Part shown: positions 10,090-17,439 of the stretch, in pieces | Position numbering within the stretch: the first letter of the stretch is position 1 | Layout of the letters: every line of letters begins with the position of its first letter | DNA from: Pseudomonadota bacterium | GTDB taxonomy: Bacteria > Pseudomonadota > Alphaproteobacteria > Acetobacterales > Acetobacteraceae | Direction: 5' to 3' | DNA: 19,723 nucleotides | NCBI GenBank assembly: GCA_021780935.1 | Contig: JAJXXT010000106.1 | Span: forward strand, 1-19,723 | Program-made: the position numbers and the translations under genes | Notes under the pieces: model-generated | What the model was told of the DNA's origin: nothing | Databases searched by the model: none | The model's input: only the letters and a program-made list of their open reading frames with translations

Positions 10090-10870
10090 GCAGCCGGGCG
10101 CGCGTCAGCCGGGCCGCGATCGCTTCCACATCCTCGGCGGCGACGCTGGCCGGGTGGCGCGTCAGCAGCGGCACCTGCCGCCGGATGGCGTCGCGCACCC
10201 GCTCGTCGCGCCGGATCACGCCGGCAAGCGGTGGGGAGCGGTGGAGAAAGGCCTCGCAGGCGCGGGCAAGGGTGGCGAAGGTCTTTTCCCCCGCGGTGCG
10301 TGTCGGCGCCTGATTGACGACGAGGCGGGCGTCGCCGTCGGCGCGGTCCGTCGCGTGCAGTTTCAGCACCGCATAGGCGTCGGTCAGACTGGTCGGCTCG
10401 TCGGTGGCGAGCACCAGGAGAATGTCGGCGGCCGCGGACATGCGCCGCACGGCGCGGTCCAATCCGGCGCCGAGATCGAGCACGATCGTGTCGTATCGGA
10501 TGGCCGCCGCGCGCAACTCGGCAAGCATGCGCTCGATCGTGGCCGGATCGAGAGCAGAGAGCGCGCCGGAGCCGGAGCGGCCAGCCAGAATATCGAATCC
10601 GCCGGCGGCAAAGCACAGCGTCGCCTCCGCCAGCGCCGCCCGTCCTGCGGCGACGGCCCCGAGATCCCGCTCCGGCAGAAGACCGAGCTGAATATCGACG
10701 TTGGCGAGCCCGAGATCCCCGTCGAAGAGCAGCACGCGCTCGCCGGCGCGAGCCAGCGCATGGGCCAGCGTGATGGCGAACCAGGTCTTGCCGACCCCGC
10801 CCTTGCCCGACGCGACTGCGACCACGCGGCCGCGGGCCGCGCTCGGGGCAGGATCGCGATCAGGTGTCAT
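10082..10870 (-). CDS. flhG: FlhG/FleN-like MinD-type ATPase
   Basis: A 262-residue P-loop ATPase of the MinD/ParA class. The deviant Walker A KGGVGKT is at residues 23-29, followed by LLFDGDLGLANVDIQLGLL (about 47-65), typical of FlhG/FleN proteins that limit flagellar number together with FlhF. IVLDLGAGLD (about 140-149) and the VVNQAP segment (about 192-197) complete the fold. The start at ATG 10870 overlaps the flhF stop (ATGA), and the longer upstream frame is rejected because it runs inside flhF in another frame. The short N-terminus lacks the DQAxxLR helix that activates FlhF in studied systems. It has no obvious MinD-style amphipathic C-terminal helix, although the end (ARLTRARLPA) is basic. 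MinD itself is less likely given the overlap with flhF. Confidence 0.83.
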   Translation of the reverse strand: MTPDRDPAPSAARGRVVAVASGKGGVGKTWFAITLAHALARAGERVLLFDGDLGLANVDIQLGLLPERDLGAVAAGRAALAEATLCFAAGGFDILAGRSGSGALSALDPATIERMLAELRAAAIRYDTIVLDLGAGLDRAVRRMSAAADILLVLATDEPTSLTDAYAVLKLHATDRADGDARLVVNQAPTRTAGEKTFATLARACEAFLHRSPPLAGVIRRDERVRDAIRRQVPLLTRHPASVAAEDVEAIAARLTRARLPA

Positions 10871-11835
10871 CGTGGCATCTCTCCGGGCTGGACACGGGCA
10901 GGGGCGGTCTGGATCAGGCGGGCGGCGAGGTAGGCCGGACCGAGCGCGACCAAGCTGTCGGCCGCGCCTGGGCCCGTGCCCGCTTCGGTCATCGTCAGGG
11001 AGGCGGCATCCGCGGCGGCGAGCAGGCCGCCGATGCGGCGCGCGATGTCGAGCCGTGTGGCGATGAGCATCGTCGCGCCCAAGCCGCCGAAGGCGCCGGC
11101 GAGGTCGGCGCATTCGGCGGCGTCCATGCCGGCCGGCAGAACCAGGGCGATGCGGGCGGTCGCGGTCGCCGCCAGGGCGGCGAGTTCGTCGCGCTGGGCC
11201 GGATCGAAAGGGTCGATGCCCGGCGCGTCGATCAGCACCGGGGCCCCGGGCGGGCGGCGGGCCAGGGCACGCCCCAGCGATAGCGGATGGTCCGCGGCGA
11301 GCAGCGTCAGCCCGAGCAGGCGGGTGAAGGCGGCGAGTTGCTCCACCGCCCCGGCCCGTCTGCCATCGGCGGTGATCACCAGCGGCACGCTGTGCGCGAG
11401 AACGAGCCGGGTCGCGAGGCGTGCCACCGTCAGCGTCTTGCCAGCGCCGGGCGGGCCGACCAGCAGCAGCGGCGGCGCCCCAGGCGCGAGCCCGAGCTCG
11501 TCGAAGCGAAGCTCGCTGGCGAGCGCGGCCGCCAGCGCCGCCTCACGGCCGCGCCGTTCGGTCCGCGCCGCCACTGCGAGGCGTCCGGCGAGGCGCTGGG
11601 TGAGGCTGGACGGCACGCCGTGATAGGCCAGGGCAGTTGCATGAACCGGGTCAGGGGGCAGCGGCGGGGCCGCGGCGAGCGGCGGTGGCGCATCCTCTTC
11701 CTCCAGCGCCGCGGTGACCTCCACACCATCGCCGAGGCGGCGGGTCGCCAGGATCAGCGCATCCGGACCAAGCTCCAGGCGCACCCGGGCCATGGCTTCC
11801 GTCATACCGGATGCGTGGAACATCTTCAGACGCAT
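10867..11835 (-). CDS. flhF: FlhF-like SRP-family GTPase, divergent
   Basis: A 322-residue protein. The N-terminus (MRLKMFHASGMTEAMARVRLE) is the diagnostic FlhF opening, followed by a short variable acidic/proline linker (about 45-63) and an SRP-type NG domain. The P loop is GPPGAGKT (127-134). Other GTPase motifs have drifted: ITADGRRAGAVEQL where relatives have D-T-Y-R-I-GAVEQL, DAPG (203-206) in place of DTAGR, and TRLD (260-263) in place of TKxD. FlhF normally marks the pole and starts flagellum assembly. flhF overlaps flhG by four bases and forms a two-gene unit with it; no flhA or other flagellar gene is in the window. It may still bind GTP, but hydrolysis or specificity could be altered. 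Family identity is good. Confidence 0.85.
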   Translation of the reverse strand: MRLKMFHASGMTEAMARVRLELGPDALILATRRLGDGVEVTAALEEEDAPPPLAAAPPLPPDPVHATALAYHGVPSSLTQRLAGRLAVAARTERRGREAALAAALASELRFDELGLAPGAPPLLLVGPPGAGKTLTVARLATRLVLAHSVPLVITADGRRAGAVEQLAAFTRLLGLTLLAADHPLSLGRALARRPPGAPVLIDAPGIDPFDPAQRDELAALAATATARIALVLPAGMDAAECADLAGAFGGLGATMLIATRLDIARRIGGLLAAADAASLTMTEAGTGPGAADSLVALGPAYLAARLIQTAPARVQPGEMPR

Positions 11836-11850
11836 GGCGCCAGACTAGGG

Positions 11851-11888
11851 GCAACCGGTTGCGATCGCGTGAATCCGAATCGTATGTT
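11851..11888 (+). promoter_or_regulatory. Candidate promoter and palindrome upstream of the AhpD-like gene
   Basis: TTGCGA (11859-11864) and TATGTT (11883-11888) are 18 bases apart and each match four of six consensus bases, placing a start about 45-50 bases ahead of ATG 11942. A perfect 12-base palindrome, GCAACCGGTTGC (11851-11862), overlaps the -35 and is followed directly by the 8-base palindrome GCGATCGC (11861-11868). It lies 16 bases upstream of the divergent flhF start as well, so one regulator could act on both. Confidence 0.35.
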
Positions 11889-11941
11889 TCCAGAGCGCGT
11901 CTCGCGCGGGAAGATTGGCCACGCAACCGAGGACAGCGACC

Positions 11942-12511
11942 ATGACCGACGAACCGATCAGCCGATTTCCGATCCCCGACATCGCCACCCTGCCCGATGA
12001 TATCCGAGCGCGGATCCTCGCCGTGCAGGAAAAGTCCGGCTTCGTGCCCAACGTCTTTCTCGCCCTCGCACACCGCCCGGACGAGTTCCGCGCCTTCTTC
12101 GCCTACCACGACGCGCTGATGGAGCGGCCGGGCGGGCTGACGAAGGCAGAGCGTGAAATGATCGTGGTCGCCACCTCGGCTGCCAATCAGTGCCATTATT
12201 GCGTGATCGCCCACGGCGCCATCCTGCGCATCCGCGCCAAGAGCAAGACCATCGCCGACCAGGTCGCCACCAACTGGCGCCGGGCGCAGATCACGCCGCG
12301 CCAGCGCGCGATGCTCGAATACGCGATCAAGGTGGCGGTGGCGTCAGCCGAGATCGGGCCGGACGACCATGCGGCGCTCGACGAGGCGGGCTTCGAGCCG
12401 GAAGAAACCTGGGACATCGCCGCCATCGCAGCCTTCTTCGCCATGTCCAACCGGCTCGCGAACGCGATGGAGATCCGTCCCAACGCCGAGTTCTACGGCC
12501 TGGGGCGCTGA
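11942..12511 (+). CDS. AhpD-like carboxymuconolactone decarboxylase family protein (peroxidase-related)
   Basis: A 189-residue protein with the AhpD/CMD core: LTKAEREMIVVATSAANQCHYCVIAHG (about 66-92), in which C84-x-x-C87 and H91 form the redox-type motif, followed by helices with a QRAMLEYAIKVA segment (121-132). Proteins of this subgroup are annotated as peroxidase-related; AhpD itself reduces an alkylhydroperoxidase partner. The true substrate is unknown. The start at ATG 11942 has GAGGA about 9 bases upstream; an in-frame TTG further up (11915) is rejected. The gene is divergent from flhF, with a 12-base palindrome in the shared upstream region, and its 3' end overlaps the converging TPR-glycosyltransferase gene by 19 bases. 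No signal peptide. It has no apparent link to its neighbours. Confidence 0.87.
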   Translation: MTDEPISRFPIPDIATLPDDIRARILAVQEKSGFVPNVFLALAHRPDEFRAFFAYHDALMERPGGLTKAEREMIVVATSAANQCHYCVIAHGAILRIRAKSKTIADQVATNWRRAQITPRQRAMLEYAIKVAVASAEIGPDDHAALDEAGFEPEETWDIAAIAAFFAMSNRLANAMEIRPNAEFYGLGR

Positions 12512-13887
12512 ATCTCGTCGCGAAAGCCGGCCAGATCGGTCGCGACGCGGCTGGCCAGTTCGTCCCACGCGCGCGGGGCCACCTGACGATAGAGGCGCAT
12601 GGTTGGATACCAAGGTGTGTCGGGCCGGTCCAGCAGCCAGCGCCAGTCCGGCGCGAAGGGCAGCAAGGTCCAGACCGGACGCGCCATCGCGCCGGCGAGA
12701 TGCACCACCGAGGTATCGACGGCGATGACCAGGTCCACGCAGGCCAGGACGGCCATGGTATCGGCGAAGGTTTCGAGCGAGGGACCGAGGTTGAGCAGCG
12801 GTTCCGCCCCGAAATACGCGCCAATACCGCTCCGCGCCGGCCCTTTCTGCAGCGAGACGAAAGCGACGCCCGGCACGGCGAGGATGGGCGCGAGCCGCTC
12901 CAGCGTGGTCGAACGGTTGCGGTCGTTGTTGTGCGCCGGCCGCCCGGCCCAGGCCAGCGCGACCCGCGGCAGGCCCGACGGGAGCAGCCGATCAAGCCGC
13001 CCCGCCCAGTGCAGAATTCGCGCCGGGTCGGTGTGGAGATACGGCACCGTGCCGGGGATGTTCTCCACCCGCGTGCCGGCCAGGCGGGGCAAGCCGGAGA
13101 GCGGGCAATAGGCGTCGAAGCTGGGCACGTCCTCCCAGCGGTCGTGGATGCTGGCGAGCTGGGGAAACTGCGCCAGGACCGGCCGCATCTCGCCACTGCA
13201 CGCCGCGACGATCTCGGGCCAACGCGCGGCCGCCCAGGGGATGTAGCGAGCGAACTGGATCACGTCGCCGAAGCCCTGATCGCCGATCAGCAGCAGCCGG
13301 CCCTCGCTGCGACGCTCACCATCCCATTGCGGCACCTCGCCCTTTGGCAGCATGCGACCGGCCTGGGGCAGCTTGAAGCGCCACTCGTACTCCTCCCAGC
13401 CCTCCTCCAGCCGCCCGCGCAGCAGCAGCACTTCCGCGCGCTCGAAATGGGCGTCCGGCAGTTCCGGGCTGAGTTCGAGCGCCCGCTCCGAACAGGCGAG
13501 CCCCTCGTCGAGCTCGAGCAGGTCATAGTGGATGATGGCGAGATTGGCGTAGGCGTGGGCATCGTCGGGAGCGATGGCGATGGCGCGCAGCCCGGCCTCG
13601 CGCCCCTCTTCGAGCCGACCGAGGGCACGGTAGATGGCGCAGATATTGCGATGATAGAGCGCCACGTCCGGCGCCAGCGCGATGGAGCGCTCCATCAGCG
13701 CCCGCGCCTCGTCTTCCCGGCCGCGGCGGAAGGCGACGATGCCGGAGAGATGCAGCGCGTGCGGATGCTCCGGCGCCTGCCGCAGCGCCGCGGCCAGCCG
13801 GGCTTCGGCGGCGTCCAGACGGCCCGCCTGCTCGTCGGCGCTGGCCTCGGCGAGCAGCGCGGCGAGCGGATCCGGCGCCTCGCTCAT
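12493..13887 (-). CDS. TPR-containing glycosyltransferase-like protein
   Basis: A 464-residue protein. Residues about 8-170 form four to five TPR units (for example GRLDAAEARLAAALRQAPEH and ALGRLEEGREAGLRAIAIAP). Residues about 195-460 resemble a GT-B glycosyltransferase of the GT9/GT41-like type: GDQGFGDVIQFARY (202-215), VALAWAGRPAHNNDRNRS (309-326) and VDLVIAVDTSVVHLAG (384-399), the last being the usual nucleotide-sugar region. No signal peptide or membrane segment, so it is probably cytosolic. The architecture matches TPR-GT enzymes including Caulobacter FlmG, which glycosylates flagellin; FlmG is longer. The ATG at 13887 overlaps the stop of the upstream sulfotransferase gene (ATGA), so the two are coupled. 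The acceptor is unknown; flagellin is a guess from flhFG lying about 0.7 kb away. Confidence 0.85.
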   Translation of the reverse strand: MSEAPDPLAALLAEASADEQAGRLDAAEARLAAALRQAPEHPHALHLSGIVAFRRGREDEARALMERSIALAPDVALYHRNICAIYRALGRLEEGREAGLRAIAIAPDDAHAYANLAIIHYDLLELDEGLACSERALELSPELPDAHFERAEVLLLRGRLEEGWEEYEWRFKLPQAGRMLPKGEVPQWDGERRSEGRLLLIGDQGFGDVIQFARYIPWAAARWPEIVAACSGEMRPVLAQFPQLASIHDRWEDVPSFDAYCPLSGLPRLAGTRVENIPGTVPYLHTDPARILHWAGRLDRLLPSGLPRVALAWAGRPAHNNDRNRSTTLERLAPILAVPGVAFVSLQKGPARSGIGAYFGAEPLLNLGPSLETFADTMAVLACVDLVIAVDTSVVHLAGAMARPVWTLLPFAPDWRWLLDRPDTPWYPTMRLYRQVAPRAWDELASRVATDLAGFRDEIQRPRP

Positions 13888-15761
13888 GCGGGCGCCGCCC
13901 TGTGTTCACCGAGCCAGTGATCGCCCGTCTCGATGCGGTAGCCGAGCCGGGCGATCACCGGTTCGAGCAGCGGAATGACCGGCGCCAGCGCGCGCAGGTA
14001 GCGACGGTAGCGGAACACGGAGCGGTCATAGAGCGGTTCGGTCACCTGCGCGTAGCTGGCAGTGCGGGCGTGGCGCGGGTTGGCGTGGAAATCGAGGCAG
14101 GCGGGATCGAAGGGCGCGCCGATATGGGCGAGCACGCGGCGGATCGCCGCCTGCGGATCGGCGATGAGGGTCTCGTAGCGAAGCGGCAGGTAGCGCAGGG
14201 TCATCTCAGCGCGATAATGCGCGACGAGCTCCATCGTGAGCGCGTAGTGCCGGGCCACGCCTTCGAGTTCGAAGGCGCAGAAGAACCCGTGCGTGAGCTG
14301 GTTGGCGAACACCGAGAGCACGACATCAAGCGGATGGCGCAGCACATGGATCAGCGGCGCCTCTGGAAAAAGCAGCCCGATGAGGCCGAGCTGCGTCTCG
14401 TTCAGCGGCATCTTGTCGGTGAACCATGTCGGGCCCGGCGCGTCCCCACCCCGGTGCTCTCCGGGTGCAGCGGCGCCGAGCTCCCGCGCGCCTTCGAGAT
14501 AGAGGTCGCGCAGCCGGTCGAGCGCGGTGCGCTGCTCGGCCATCCACAGCTCGCTCAGCGCCTCGGGATAGGCGAGCGGGCTGTTGAGCAGGCGCGGGAT
14601 GGCCTGGGTGAGATCATGGATGATCGGCAGTTCGTCGCCGGCCGAAATGTCGGCGTGGCACGACAGCATCTGCTCGACCAGCGTCGTGCCGGAACGGGGA
14701 AAGCCGAGGACGAAGATCGGCTGCGGCCCCGCCGGCGCGGGGCGGGCGCGGGGGATGAAGGCCAGCCGCTCCGCGGTGAAGAATCCGCGCAGCCGCCGCG
14801 CCTGCTCGGCTGCCTGCTCGGCGAGATAGCCGTGGCCGAGCGCGGCGCGGGCCTTGGCCTTGCCGGCCGTGAAGGCGGCGAAAGCCTCCTCCGTGCGGCC
14901 GAGCTGGTCGAGCAGACGCCCCTTCTCCATCCACTCGTTGGCGCCCAACTCCCTGCCGCCGTGTTCGCCGAGGCGGTCGATCTCGGCCAGCGCTGCCTCC
15001 GGCCGCCCTTCCCGCGCGGTGAGGATGGCGCTCATCATGCGCACGCCGGGATCCTCCGGCGCCAGTTGCGCCGCGTGCTCAAGCAGTTCGCGCGCCCGGT
15101 CCAGGCGCCGATCGGCCTCCTCCAGCCGCGCCCAGCCGAGCCACGTCTGGTAGAGATTCGGATCGCGCGCCGCGGCCTGTTCGTACATGGCGCGCGACTC
15201 CGCCGCTCGGCCCTGGGATTTCAGGTTCCAGGCGAGATTCGCCAGCAAGCCCGCGTCCGGCTGCGCGACCAGGGTCAACACCTGGCGGTAATGATGCTCG
15301 CCAGCATGCGGGCGGCCGATCTCGGTCAGGACCAGGCCGAGCAGGTTATGCGCCTGCGCCTCGCGCGGGGCGATGCGCAGTCCGTTGCGGGCATGTGTCT
15401 CTGCCTCGGCCGCGCGCCCGGTGCGGAGCAGCAGCAGGGCGAGATCGTTGGTGGCCGAGAAATTATTGGGATTGATCGCGACGATGCGGCGCAGCAGCAC
15501 TTCCTCGGCGGCGGCTCGCCCCTGGCGCGCCCGCAGCGTGGCGAGCAGACGCAGCGCCTCCTCGAAGCCCGGCGCGAGTTCGAGCAGCGCCAGCAGCGCC
15601 GCCTCCGCCCGCTCCGGCTGGGCTGCCATCGCCGCCTGCGCCTCGGCCAGCAGCGGCCGCAGCGGCTCGCTCGCACCCGGCGGGCTGAGCGTGCCGAGGT
15701 CGAGGCCGCAGCAGCGCAGATGTCGCAGTCCGCTGCCACAGGCGCAGGCTCTCAGGTCCAT
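13884..15761 (-). CDS. TPR-containing sulfotransferase with N-terminal SEC-C-like cysteine motif
   Basis: A 625-residue protein in three parts. Residues 6-19 are CACGSG followed by six residues and CCG, close to the metal-binding SEC-C motif (C-x-C-x8-C-C). Residues about 30-325 are TPR-like helical repeats with repeated GRAAEAE and AxxPxx elements. Residues about 348-615 are a PAPS-type sulfotransferase: the 5'-phosphosulfate loop is GFPRSGTT (353-360), TDKMPLN is at 448-454, and RHPLDVVLSVFAN (475-487) is the 3'-phosphate site. It would transfer sulfate from PAPS to a protein or sugar acceptor bound by the repeats. The start at ATG 15761 has AGGAACGGAG upstream. Its stop overlaps the start of the TPR-glycosyltransferase. 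No PAPS synthesis gene is in the window. Domain calls are strong; the acceptor is unknown. Confidence 0.88.
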   Translation of the reverse strand: MDLRACACGSGLRHLRCCGLDLGTLSPPGASEPLRPLLAEAQAAMAAQPERAEAALLALLELAPGFEEALRLLATLRARQGRAAAEEVLLRRIVAINPNNFSATNDLALLLLRTGRAAEAETHARNGLRIAPREAQAHNLLGLVLTEIGRPHAGEHHYRQVLTLVAQPDAGLLANLAWNLKSQGRAAESRAMYEQAAARDPNLYQTWLGWARLEEADRRLDRARELLEHAAQLAPEDPGVRMMSAILTAREGRPEAALAEIDRLGEHGGRELGANEWMEKGRLLDQLGRTEEAFAAFTAGKAKARAALGHGYLAEQAAEQARRLRGFFTAERLAFIPRARPAPAGPQPIFVLGFPRSGTTLVEQMLSCHADISAGDELPIIHDLTQAIPRLLNSPLAYPEALSELWMAEQRTALDRLRDLYLEGARELGAAAPGEHRGGDAPGPTWFTDKMPLNETQLGLIGLLFPEAPLIHVLRHPLDVVLSVFANQLTHGFFCAFELEGVARHYALTMELVAHYRAEMTLRYLPLRYETLIADPQAAIRRVLAHIGAPFDPACLDFHANPRHARTASYAQVTEPLYDRSVFRYRRYLRALAPVIPLLEPVIARLGYRIETGDHWLGEHRAAPA

Positions 15762-15882
15762 GCCGGCTCCGTTCCTGTGAGCAGGGCCACCGCCCGCGAC
15801 GCGTCCGCCGGCAGCGCATACGCCGGTGCCGTTGGTGATTGTCGCGCGGCGACGGCCCCGCCATCAAGCCCAAGGTGTCGCC

Positions 15883-16839
15883 TCAGCCGACGCCCTCGCG
15901 GCCCATCTCGAGGAACTTCTCTCGCCGGCGCGCCTTCAGCGCCACGGGGTCGAGCGCGAGCAGTTCCGGCAGTTCCGACGCGATCGCCCGGCCAACCGCG
16001 GCGATAGCCATCTCCGGAGCGCGATGGGCACCACCCAGCGGCTCCGCCACCACGGCATCGACCAGGCGCAGCCGCTTCAGATCGTCCGCTGTCAGCCGCA
16101 GCGCTTCGGCCGCCGCACCGGCCTGCACGGCGTCGCGCCACAGAATGGAGGCGCAGCCCTCGGGCGAGATCACCGAATAGATCGCATGCTCCAGCATCAG
16201 CACCCGGTCGCCGGCCGCGAGCGCGATGGCGCCGCCCGAACCGCCCTCGCCGACGATCACGGCGATGACGGGCACGGGTGCCTCGAGGCAGGCCTCGATC
16301 GAGCGGGCGATCGCCTCCGCCTGGCCGCGGGCCTCGGCCTCGATGCCGGGAAAAGCACCAGAGGTATCGACAAAGCTCAGAACCGGGAGCGCGAAGCGCC
16401 CGGCGAGCTCGATCAGACGGCGCGCCTTTCGGTAGCCCTCGGGTCGGGCCATGCCGAAATTATGCTTCACCCGGCTCTCCGTGTCCGAGCCCTTCTCGGT
16501 GCCGAGCACGACCACCGACTGGCCCTCGAATCGACCGAGCCCGCCGAGCACGGCGGCATCGTCGGCGAAGGCGCGATCGCCGGCGAGTGGGGTGTAGTCG
16601 GCAATCAGCGCGCGCAGATAGTCGGAGGCCTTGGGCCGTTCCGGATGGCGCGCCACCTGCGTCTTCTGCCAGGCGGTCAGCTTCGCGTAGGTCAGGCGAA
16701 GCAGCTTGTCGGCCTTCTCGGTCAGCCGGGCGACCTCCTCGGCGATATTGATGCCGTTCGGCTCCGACATGCGGCGGAGCTCGTCGATCTTGCCCTCGAG
16801 TTCGGCGATCGGCTTCTCGAAGTCCAGGAAATGGCGCAT
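15883..16839 (-). CDS. accA: Acetyl-CoA carboxylase carboxyltransferase subunit alpha
   Basis: Half of the carboxyltransferase that makes malonyl-CoA in the first committed step of fatty acid synthesis; it needs AccD, which is not in the window. The protein is 318 residues, the usual length. It opens with the family's MRHFLDFEKPIAELEGKI, and contains KASDYLRALI, GTEKGSDTESRVKHNFGMA, SFVDTSGAFPG and GEGGSGGAIALAAGDRV, then EGCASILWRD, all typical of AccA. The open frame extends upstream, but ATG 16839 gives the conserved N-terminus; the ribosome site is weak. It stands alone, with 121 bases before the sulfotransferase gene downstream and a 150-base divergent gap to the NsrR-like gene. Confidence 0.96.
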   Translation of the reverse strand: MRHFLDFEKPIAELEGKIDELRRMSEPNGINIAEEVARLTEKADKLLRLTYAKLTAWQKTQVARHPERPKASDYLRALIADYTPLAGDRAFADDAAVLGGLGRFEGQSVVVLGTEKGSDTESRVKHNFGMARPEGYRKARRLIELAGRFALPVLSFVDTSGAFPGIEAEARGQAEAIARSIEACLEAPVPVIAVIVGEGGSGGAIALAAGDRVLMLEHAIYSVISPEGCASILWRDAVQAGAAAEALRLTADDLKRLRLVDAVVAEPLGGAHRAPEMAIAAVGRAIASELPELLALDPVALKARRREKFLEMGREGVG

Positions 16840-16989
16840 GGCGCGGCGCTTTAGCACAGATCCGCGGTCTCGCCAGTGGCCTGTGCGCCGTGGCCGGTTG
16901 CGCCGCAGAGCGGTATCGACGCTACACCTTCGGCGCTGCATTCTGGACGCTCCGGCGCTGCCTGCCGGCGACCCTCCAGGGACACCCCG

Positions 16990-17439
16990 ATGCGCCTCAC
17001 GCGCTACACCGACTACAGCCTCCGCTGCCTGATGTATCTCGGGCTGCATGGGCCTCAGCTGACATCGATCCACGAGATCGCCACGGCCTACGGTATCTCC
17101 GAGCATCATCTGACCAAGGTGGTCCATGAACTCGGGCGCTCCGGCGTGGTGGAGACGGTGCGTGGACGCGGCGGCGGCATCCGGCTCGGGCGGCCGGCGG
17201 CGGAGATCGGCATCGGCGTGATGGTCCGCGCCACGGAGGAGAGTTTCGCGCTGGTCGATTGTTTCAGCGCCGAAGGCTGTGCCATCGCCGGACCATGCCA
17301 GCTCGCGCCGGCCTTGAGCGAGGCGCTGGAAGCGTTCCTTGCCGTGCTCGACCGCTACACTTTGGCCGACCTGCTCCGCGACGAACGGGCTGGGCTTGCC
17401 CGCGCGCTCGGGTTGCCGGCACCCGCGGCCAGCGGGTGA
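16990..17439 (+). CDS. nsrR: Rrf2 family regulator, NsrR-like
   Basis: A 149-residue DNA-binding protein with a winged helix-turn-helix (about residues 25-65: SIHEIATAYGISEHHLTKVV then the wing VRGRGGGIRLGRP). Three cysteines, C91, C97 and C103, have the spacing of the iron-sulfur ligands in NsrR, and D8 in RLTRYTD corresponds to the aspartate ligand described in the Streptomyces protein. The closing AFLAVLDRYTLADLL is also typical. NsrR senses nitric oxide and represses NO-defence genes; none is in the window. The upstream frame is longer, but ATG 16990 has AGGGA about 8 bases ahead and gives the conserved start. The last 85 bases overlap the converging xerD gene. NsrR is favoured over IscR or RirA by cysteine spacing and the C-terminal sequence. 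Confidence 0.88.
   Translation: MRLTRYTDYSLRCLMYLGLHGPQLTSIHEIATAYGISEHHLTKVVHELGRSGVVETVRGRGGGIRLGRPAAEIGIGVMVRATEESFALVDCFSAEGCAIAGPCQLAPALSEALEAFLAVLDRYTLADLLRDERAGLARALGLPAPAASG

Noticed and set aside
13902..16007. A 701-codon open frame on the plus strand opposite the TPR-sulfotransferase
   Set aside because: Low-complexity Arg/Ala/Gly translation, antisense to a protein with intact sulfotransferase motifs.
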